A stretch of DNA of 35,637 nucleotides from Pseudomonadota bacterium (GTDB taxonomy: Bacteria; Myxococcota_A; UBA9042; GCA-2863065): the NCBI GenBank assembly GCA_005776585.1, contig SXOX01000267.1, forward strand, positions 1-35,637, in the 5' to 3' direction. The notes under the pieces were generated by a model. It was given only the letters and a program-made list of their open reading frames with translations, was not told the origin of the DNA and did no database searches. Every line of letters begins with the position of its first letter. Positions within the stretch are counted from its first letter, which is position 1. The position numbers were made by a program, and so were the translations under genes. This document shows, one piece after another, positions 31,001-35,637 of this stretch.

Positions 31001-31858
31001 GGTGGTGCCGAGGTGTCGCCCCGGCACGCTCTCGGTCGAGAGGCCGAGGTCCGTGAACGGGTTGGACTCCGCGGCGAAGATGCCCTTGCCACCGGACAGG
31101 CTGTCGGAGTCGAGGAGGCTCGAGAAATCGAGCTGCTCGAGCCCCGGAGCGCCCGGAGGGGGGCGTGGCGGCTCGGTGACCATTGGCACGGTCCCGCCAC
31201 CGACCGACCCCACTGTGGGTGGCGGAGGTGCAGGCGCACGCGGTGGCTCGGGAGCCCGTGGGGGTGGAGCGGAGGCGCGCGGTGCGGGTGCCTCGTCGGC
31301 GAGCACCGGGGGCGCGCGCGAGTCGACCCGCGAGGAGGAGCGCGGTGCGGCCGCCTTGCGCGGATCGCTGACGGAGACCTGCTCGACGCCGGCGCTCTCC
31401 ATGGCCTCCTTCTGCCGACCGGTCCACACGACGTCCGTCGCGTGGTGCAGCACGCGCCCCGTGCGGTGGTAGGTGCCCGCAACGTTGAGGTCGACGTCCC
31501 CAAGGCGCGAGACCTCGGTACCGCGCCCCGGGTTGTCGAAGGAGAACGAGCTCTTCGCGTCCCGGTTCGAGTTGGAGATCTCGATCCCGAATGGATCGCT
31601 CGCCTCCGCCTCGGCGAGTGACTGCGTCGTCGCCTTCATGGCCCGGGCGGGCGGCGCCGCGGGTGCCGGGATGGCGTTGAGTCCGCTATCGGTGAACTCG
31701 ACGTTGACGTCGAGCGAGAATTCGAGGTCGCTGCCACCGCCGTCTCCGACCGGCACCGAAGCGCCGCAGGAGGGACAGGGCAAGGTGACGCCGAACGGCT
31801 GGCTCTTGTCGTCATCGACGACGATGACGGTTCGACAGCTCGGGCACTTGACGTTCAT
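27998..31858 (-). CDS. Zinc-ribbon, single-TM, TPR-repeat protein
   Basis: A 1286-residue protein with three parts. Residues 1-40 are an MJ0042-type zinc ribbon (C5-x2-C8, C28-x2-C31). Residues about 40-395 are low-complexity, rich in Pro, Ala, Ser and Thr. A single membrane helix at about 398-420 is followed by a C-terminal region with many TPR-like helical pairs (for example A-x-x-x-F-G-K-V-V-x-x-Q-P-N-N-A-S-A-R-L-K-L-A-K). The likely topology is a cytoplasmic ribbon and a periplasmic TPR domain. Similar zinc-ribbon/TM layouts occur in Myxococcus gliding-motility and polarity proteins, but I cannot assign it to one. The ATG at 31858 starts exactly at the ribbon. Its 3' end overlaps btuD. 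Confidence 0.85.
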   Translation of the reverse strand: MNVKCPSCRTVIVVDDDKSQPFGVTLPCPSCGASVPVGDGGGSDLEFSLDVNVEFTDSGLNAIPAPAAPPARAMKATTQSLAEAEASDPFGIEISNSNRDAKSSFSFDNPGRGTEVSRLGDVDLNVAGTYHRTGRVLHHATDVVWTGRQKEAMESAGVEQVSVSDPRKAAAPRSSSRVDSRAPPVLADEAPAPRASAPPPRAPEPPRAPAPPPPTVGSVGGGTVPMVTEPPRPPPGAPGLEQLDFSSLLDSDSLSGGKGIFAAESNPFTDLGLSTESVPGRHLGTTGPISTEDYDNQGAAQPDNETSTFFIDAPTVGKAASAPSAATAQTNAFKLEISGPLSLDLGGDPGPATKSNTQTIRASTSAVRATTKADLPPSAITDAQAGRRSTTRRGTSKGAVAAAGFLLVVLGVGVAGEALNQGWFFTNAWLGDDESATPPPKSGGAAPGIATAPGAPAAEAQRQKPLVADTPAGYDKAIAELQLRIKDTESSGDTAAAGRLKDELLSLQHRYHYRWPGRFDRDASRKEVVAKLLPPGQAPSVEAQFWSQLAQTYETKEKRDDALRQAEVLLAQLPQGAVPPGRDLLYKAVLFKEQGKVDNALSLLDLALKERAEDGWALFEKAQILFKKEKLDDSDAALAALLRVSPEHREGRLLAAQLAVARKMTESYARARELAEQSHKESVDAGDAFGEYESNLVRANVYGLQNDLGKRMEALEGAAKFDPNDETLMLDLAENDLRAGDPGKAATRLKACKDEVCKSVAFFRLFIKSLVMSHQLQDAEAIVARAEGKYNDNVDLLFLSGTVLEARGKLPLAARKYDAVKQKDSMYLEAYLRLAGIHRREKEFDEAIKVLDEASKVFEGTGRDSEASMHLLQERGELLLKQGRHDQAREVFGKVVTAQPNNASARLKLAKLLVDLGYPQKALTHFEKLYEQGKSDADVTIVYAEALIRSGKPDRAIEELTSLLETNPNSLQGLVKLGNAYAQKQRYDDAKQVLERAVAINPNYAPAYFFAGLAELGQQRQRAEDIERRQRNGEVVRDEEKPDFTRAINALTTAKEKDQDNLEYREVLAQALTESRTDRNLLAALEQYDFIIGVYEKASRLGRSLKRNAEVYYRRGLIASKLGRPQSEVLKSFQDALAIDGERADFIARYAEELYRMQSRKVAGDKLVLEAKAYFNLVLQHHNANHVRANFYMGRILLLEWDRQRAKKPGDELHKQALQHFQRVVSNNGADEFPEAFKEIGNIMKDLGTPRVAKAQYRNYLDTYRRSMRRDPPDARYILDLIQQLE

Positions 31859-31867
31859 TGCGAAGGA

Positions 31868-31888
31868 TTCTAGCTCCAAGCGCTAGAA
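31868..31888. promoter_or_regulatory. Inverted repeat between TPR gene and selB
   Basis: TTCTAGC and GCTAGAA are perfect complements separated by 7 bp, 10 bp upstream of the TPR gene's ATG. The element covers a GGAG on the minus strand (31877-31874), so it may be an operator or an mRNA hairpin affecting the TPR gene. The rest of the 107-bp gap shows only the selB ribosome site. Confidence 0.4.
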
Positions 31889-31965
31889 GCGGCAACGAAG
31901 CTGCGCATCGCAACTGCAAACGGCGCACGCAGGGCCAAAACCACCTGCCCGCGTGAGGGAAACGC

Positions 31966-33906
31966 ATGATCATCTTGGGCACAGCCGGTCACATTGACCA
32001 TGGAAAGACAACCCTCGTGGGATCGCTGACGGGAATCCAGACCGATCGGCTCAAGGAGGAGCAGGAGCGCGGCATCAGCATCGAGCTCGGCTTCGCCTAC
32101 CTCGACGTGCCTGCCGGTCCCCGCTGCGGCGTCATCGACGTCCCCGGTCACGAGCGCTTCGTCCGACAGATGATCGCGGGCGCCTCAGGTATCGACCTCG
32201 TCATGCTCGTCGTCGCCGCGGACGAGGGGGTCATGCAGCAGACGCGGGAGCACTTCGACATCTGCAAGCTGTTGGGGATCGCGCGGGGCCTCGTCGTCAT
32301 CACCAAGGTGGACCTGGTCGACGCCGAGTGGCTCGAGCTGGTCGAGTCGGACGTGCGCGACTTCGTGCGGGGCTCGTTTCTGGATGGCGCGCCGGTCCTG
32401 CACTTCTCGGCGATGAACCCGGCGACTCACGCGCCGTTCAAGGACGCCATCTTCGAGTTGCTCCGCCAGACGGCCGCGCGCGTTGGACGGCGGGGCGGCG
32501 ATGAGCCCTTGCGCCTGCCGGTCGACCGCGTCTTCACGATTCGCGGCTTCGGCACAGTGGTCACGGGTACCGTCACCTCCGGTCGCCTCAAGGCGGGCGA
32601 CGCCGTCCAGATCCTGCCGGGCGGGCGGCGCGCCAAGGTCCGCGGCATCGAGAGCCACGGCGCGCAGGTGAGCGAGGTCACCGTCGGCCAACGTGCGGCG
32701 GTCAACCTCCAAGGGGTCGAGAAGGAGGACGTCACCCGAGGCGAGACGCTCGCGCACCAGGGCGCGCTGGAGCCCACGCGCATGCTGGATGTGGACCTTC
32801 ATGTGCTCGCACACCTCGATCACCCCATCGAGGCGCAGGCCAAGGCGCTCGTCCACGTTGGGACGTCTCAGGTCACGGGGACCATCGTCCCGCTGGAGGC
32901 GGAGCTGGTCGGGCCCGGGGAGACGTCGCCCGTTCAGCTGCGCCTCGACGACTGGGTCGTCGCGCTCGGCGGCGACCGCGTCATCCTGCGGGGCTTCGAG
33001 GTGCTCTCGGGCTTCGGCAAGACGTTCGCCGGCGGCGTGGTGCGGCATCCCCTGCCGGCCAAGCACAAGCGCGGGGATCCGCGCGTACTGGCGGCCCTCG
33101 AGGCGCTCCGGGGAGACGAGCTGCTCGCAAAGGTCGAGCACATCGTGCGCCTGACGGGGCACTCGGGGACGACGGTGGCGCACGTGCAGCAGGCGCTGGA
33201 CGTGTCGCCGGCCGAGGCCGGGCAGCAGCTTCAGGCGCTCGGCGCGGCCGGGCGGACGTTCACGTGGGTCCTCGATGGCACGCCGCGCTACGTTCACCGC
33301 GAACCGTTCATCGAGCTGCTCACGCGGGCGGAAGCCGCGCTGTCGGACTATCATGCACGCTTCCCGCATCGGGCCGGCATGCCGCGCGAGGAGCTCCGCT
33401 CGCAGATCCGCGCCGACCTCCCGCCGCGCTACTTCGCCGAGCTCTCCGACCACCTCGTCGCGCGCGGCACCATGACGCTCGTGGGGCAGAGCGTGCGACG
33501 TTCGGACTTCGTGCCCAGCCTCACGCCGGTGCTGGAGCGCCTGCGCGACGCGGTCTTGTCGCGCTATCGCGCCGCGGGACTGGAGCCGCCCTCGCCGACG
33601 GAGGTGGCCGAGAGCCTGGCCGAGTCGTCTGGCGCGGCGCCCGAGGACGTTCGGGAGATGACGGACCTGCTCATCAGCGAAGGGCTCCTCGAACGCCTGT
33701 CCGAGTCGCTGGTCTTTGCCACCGAGCACCTGCGGCACATGGAGAAGCTCGTCGTGGCGCACCTCGAGCAGCGCGGCGAGATGACCACGCCCGAGCTCAA
33801 GGAGCTGACGGGCACCACGCGCAAGTTCACGGTGCCGATCGGCGAGTACCTCGACGCGCGCAAGGTCACCATTCGCATCGGGGACGTCCGGCGGCTACGC
33901 CAATGA
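31966..33906 (+). CDS. selB: Selenocysteine-specific elongation factor SelB
   Basis: A 646-residue SelB, which carries Sec-tRNA(Sec) to UGA codons marked by a SECIS hairpin. The GTPase domain shows G-H-I-D-H-G-K-T (8-15), D-V-P-G-H (58-62) and T-K-V-D (113-116). It lacks the longer effector segment of EF-Tu, and the early [14 protein letters not shown] sequence is SelB-typical. EF-Tu-like beta-barrel domains follow, and the last 250 residues contain winged-helix repeats, which bind SECIS RNA in known members. GAGGG precedes the ATG. selA, selD and tRNA-Sec are not in the window, and I saw no interrupted selenoprotein gene. Confidence 0.95.
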   Translation: MIILGTAGHIDHGKTTLVGSLTGIQTDRLKEEQERGISIELGFAYLDVPAGPRCGVIDVPGHERFVRQMIAGASGIDLVMLVVAADEGVMQQTREHFDICKLLGIARGLVVITKVDLVDAEWLELVESDVRDFVRGSFLDGAPVLHFSAMNPATHAPFKDAIFELLRQTAARVGRRGGDEPLRLPVDRVFTIRGFGTVVTGTVTSGRLKAGDAVQILPGGRRAKVRGIESHGAQVSEVTVGQRAAVNLQGVEKEDVTRGETLAHQGALEPTRMLDVDLHVLAHLDHPIEAQAKALVHVGTSQVTGTIVPLEAELVGPGETSPVQLRLDDWVVALGGDRVILRGFEVLSGFGKTFAGGVVRHPLPAKHKRGDPRVLAALEALRGDELLAKVEHIVRLTGHSGTTVAHVQQALDVSPAEAGQQLQALGAAGRTFTWVLDGTPRYVHREPFIELLTRAEAALSDYHARFPHRAGMPREELRSQIRADLPPRYFAELSDHLVARGTMTLVGQSVRRSDFVPSLTPVLERLRDAVLSRYRAAGLEPPSPTEVAESLAESSGAAPEDVREMTDLLISEGLLERLSESLVFATEHLRHMEKLVVAHLEQRGEMTTPELKELTGTTRKFTVPIGEYLDARKVTIRIGDVRRLRQ

Positions 33907-33981
33907 GTCACCGAGGCGACGGTCCCAAGCCACAAAATTCGGCCATGAAACAGACATCCGCAAGAACGCTCTCGGGGGCCT

Positions 33982-34009
33982 TTGACATCCCTCGGACCCT
34001 GGTTATGCT
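33982..34009 (+). promoter_or_regulatory. Strong sigma70-like promoter before the 34049 gene
   Basis: A perfect TTGACA (33982-33987) is followed after 16 bp by TATGCT (34004-34009). It lies about 40 bp before the GTG start at 34049 and is one of the best promoter matches in the window. Confidence 0.65.
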
Positions 34010-34048
34010 AGCCCCCGCTCCAATGCGAGCCTTAGTGAGTATCCTGGC

Positions 34049-34393
34049 GTGAGCATCAAGGAATACAACAGGTTCCAGCTCGAGGCGGCCAAGCTTGGCC
34101 GCAGCGTGGTCTTTCAGGTCACGGTCTTCGAGAAGACGGAGCGCAACCGGGGGAAGCTGTTTGCCGAGACGCAATGCTCGGACCCGCTTCACTACATCAT
34201 CCAGTTCATCATCCGCGAGGCGGCGAGCTTCGACGTGCTGGTCGAGAAGTTCGTGCAGCAGCTCGTCCATCGCGGGTTTACGCCTATCAAGTACCGCGTG
34301 CGCGGCGAGGGTAAGTGGCAGGAGTGGCAGCCCATCGAGGTCGTGACCACGTCCGCCGAGCCTGAAGGTGCCCGCCGCCGCGCGGGCGACTGA
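34049..34393 (+). CDS. Conserved-looking hypothetical protein, 114 aa
   Basis: I do not recognise this protein. It is 114 residues with no signal peptide or membrane segment. It alternates strand and helix: F-Q-V-T-V-F-E-K near the start, I-I-Q-F-I-I-R-E in the middle and P-I-K-Y-R-V-R-G-E-G-K-W-Q-E-W-Q near the end. It begins with GTG, and the ribosome site is poor (TTAGTGAG is the best match). A strong promoter lies 40 bp upstream, and codon use resembles the neighbours. It lies 12 bp before the next gene on the same strand, so the two are probably co-transcribed. Confidence 0.7.
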   Translation: MSIKEYNRFQLEAAKLGRSVVFQVTVFEKTERNRGKLFAETQCSDPLHYIIQFIIREAASFDVLVEKFVQQLVHRGFTPIKYRVRGEGKWQEWQPIEVVTTSAEPEGARRRAGD

Positions 34394-34405
34394 CCCGTTC
34401 GCGCC

Positions 34406-35164
34406 ATGCGTGAGCTCGTGGACGTGCCCGGCCCGTTGACTGGGATCGCCGAGAGCGCGGACCCCCCCAGCAGTGATGAGTTGGTGCACCGCGCTTCGGT
34501 CGGCCTGCGTCGTCGCGGCTGGCTCCTCGTGGTGGCGCTGGCCGTGGGCACGGTGGCGCTCGTGGCCACCTGGGACGACGTGGCGTACTTCCGCGAGACG
34601 GAGGCTGACATCGTCGACCTCGGGGACATCCGCACGCAGGTGCTGGGCGCCGATCCCGATGCTGCCCATACGCGCCTCGCGACCCGGAGGCACAACGCCT
34701 GGCTCCGCTTCGACAACGGCGTGCCGACGCATGTGACGCGTGCCGCGGACGGCGCCTCGTATTACTACGATCCCATCCTCTCGATGCTCGTCGTGACCCA
34801 CCGGAGCCTCCCGGAGCGCGCGCCGCGCCCCCTCCCCGAGCGCGGCCTCGGTGCGTTCCTCCTGGTGACCGGACAAATCGAGCCGGGGGACCTGAGCTCC
34901 AGCTTCAGCGCGGAGGGTCGCCTCCTGCGGGCCTCTCGCGCACCGCGCTTTTACTCGGAGGTCGTCGCGCTCTACCGCCGCCAGCTCCAGCTCGACGTGC
35001 GGGGCGACGCCGGGGAGCTGTGGCTCTTCATCGATGGCCAGACGCCCGATCGGGTCCGCACGTCGGTGCTCATCGCCGCTCTGGCGGTGGCGTTGATGGG
35101 GGTCGCGTTCGGCTTCTGGCTCAGGGCGTGGCGGCACCTGCGTCGGGCTCGAGCGCTGGCGTAG
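34406..35164 (+). CDS. Hypothetical protein with two membrane helices
   Basis: An unrecognised 252-residue protein. A basic stretch (L-R-R-R-G-W) leads into a membrane helix at about 38-56. A soluble segment of roughly 160 residues follows, probably periplasmic, and then a second helix near 220-240 with a basic tail (R-A-W-R-H-L-R-R-A-R). The basic flanks favour both ends being inside. No catalytic motif is visible. The ribosome site is weak. It probably forms an operon with the 34049 gene. Its last 44 bp overlap the convergent lipoprotein gene, which is unusual and makes one of the two 3' ends worth checking. Confidence 0.7.
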   Translation: MRELVDVPGPLTGIAESADPPSSDELVHRASVGLRRRGWLLVVALAVGTVALVATWDDVAYFRETEADIVDLGDIRTQVLGADPDAAHTRLATRRHNAWLRFDNGVPTHVTRAADGASYYYDPILSMLVVTHRSLPERAPRPLPERGLGAFLLVTGQIEPGDLSSSFSAEGRLLRASRAPRFYSEVVALYRRQLQLDVRGDAGELWLFIDGQTPDRVRTSVLIAALAVALMGVAFGFWLRAWRHLRRARALA

Positions 35165-35576
35165 CCGGAGCGGCGGGCACCCCGCACGTCTGCTTGGTCG
35201 CGTCGGCCAGCACCTGCGTCGCCCACGCCGGATCGCGTGCCCGCGCCGCCGCAAACGCCTGGGCCCAGTCTGCAGCGTCCACGAATCCATGGCGCTCGTG
35301 CAGCTGCGCCAGGCCCGTGCGGTCCTCGCGCTTCATGAGGCAGAAGGCGCCGTTCAGCACCGCCTGAATCGCCTCCTGACGCGCGGCGGAGGCGGCCGGT
35401 GCGGCCGGTGGTGCACCGACGACCGGCGCCGGTGGCTCTGACGGCGCGGGCGACGCTACCGGCTCCGACGCAGGCGACGCGGGCGCGGGTGCGGCGGGAG
35501 GCGAGGCCGGCTCCGAGCGCCGACACGCGAGCGCCGCCGACACGAGCACGAGGGTGAGGGCGGCGGGAAACCTCAT
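35121..35576 (-). CDS. Small proline/alanine-rich lipoprotein
   Basis: A 151-residue lipoprotein with signal M-R-F-P-A-A-L-T-L-V and lipobox A-L-A-C (Cys18). A Pro/Ala/Ser-rich linker of about 45 residues follows, then a small helical domain (about 65-130) containing two cysteines, and a short Ala/Pro tail. The fold is not recognised. The ATG overlaps the stop of an upstream gene (ATGA), so it belongs to a minus-strand operon that extends out of the window. Its 3' end overlaps the convergent membrane-protein gene by 44 bp. Confidence 0.75.
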   Translation of the reverse strand: MRFPAALTLVLVSAALACRRSEPASPPAAPAPASPASEPVASPAPSEPPAPVVGAPPAAPAASAARQEAIQAVLNGAFCLMKREDRTGLAQLHERHGFVDAADWAQAFAAARARDPAWATQVLADATKQTCGVPAAPATPALEPDAGAATP

Positions 35577-35637
35577 GCGGCCTCGCCCGGAAAGAGACGT
35601 CCTGCATAGAGCGCGCCGGCTCCGAGCCACTCCTCGA
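35573..35637 (-). CDS. 3' end of a gene entering from the right edge
   Basis: Only the last 20 complete codons are present, ending A-G-R-L-F-P-G-E-A-A and TGA. The stop overlaps the following lipoprotein ATG by four bases (ATGA). The product cannot be identified from this fragment. Confidence 0.6.
   Translation of the reverse strand, partial: EEWLGAGALYAGRLFPGEAA

Noticed and set aside
32185-33762. 525-codon minus-strand frame
   Set aside because: Antisense shadow of selB.
33907-34048. Possible tRNA-Sec next to selB
   Set aside because: No cloverleaf, long variable arm or CCA-type end could be fitted; the segment instead holds a clear promoter.

Overview
The window is about 35.6 kb of very GC-rich DNA and is almost fully coding. 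It looks like a chromosomal segment of a Myxococcota-type (deltaproteobacterial) organism. The support is the high GC content, the many lipoproteins with Cys-rich, MopE-type (C-D/N-G-x-D-N/D-D-C-D-G), kelch, ASH/VWA and TPR architectures, the frequent GTG starts, and the Gram-negative outer-membrane B12 uptake genes. I saw no rRNA, tRNA, CRISPR array, IS element or phage gene. The assignment is inferred from gene content, not from a search.

Layout. 1-62: a 28-bp GC-rich tandem repeat. 71-1851 (-): a LeuA-regulatory-domain-like protein and a DUF1385 membrane protein. 2103-5927 (+): a giant MopE/kelch lipoprotein. 5933-7418 (-): ribH-nusB (riboflavin synthesis, antitermination) and a stand-alone leucyl-aminopeptidase N-domain-like protein. 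7665-9164 (+): a processive GT2 synthase behind a good sigma70-like promoter. 9171-11250 (-): a three-gene bufferin/methanobactin-like RiPP cassette. It encodes a Tat-type precursor with six CKG motifs, a DUF692 (MNIO) modifying enzyme and a DUF2063 partner. 11584-13611 (+): an M13 metallopeptidase. 13655-21495 (-): a tightly packed six-gene run of two large secreted lipoproteins, an alpha/beta hydrolase, a Memo-family protein, XseB and TlyA. 21565-28017 (+): a cobalamin-riboswitch-controlled B12 uptake operon, btuB - beta-propeller lipoprotein (BtuG-like position) - btuF - btuC - btuD. 27998-31858 (-): a zinc-ribbon/TM/TPR protein whose 3' end overlaps btuD. 31966-33906 (+): selB. 34049-35164 (+): two unrecognised genes behind a TTGACA-16-TATGCT promoter. 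35121-35637 (-): a small lipoprotein and the tail of a further gene.

Two systems stand out. The first is the CKG-repeat RiPP: a 97-residue, Lys/Asp-rich, seven-cysteine precursor next to an MNIO pair, predicted to be modified on cysteines and exported as a metal-binding peptide. It has neither the EGKCG motif of HvfA-type precursors nor, as far as I can tell, the BufA1 cysteine pattern. The second is the B12 operon. A TonB receptor is paired with a surface-type beta-propeller lipoprotein, as in the Bacteroides BtuB-BtuG arrangement, under a riboswitch whose expression platform appears to sequester the btuB Shine-Dalgarno sequence and which precedes a TTG start.
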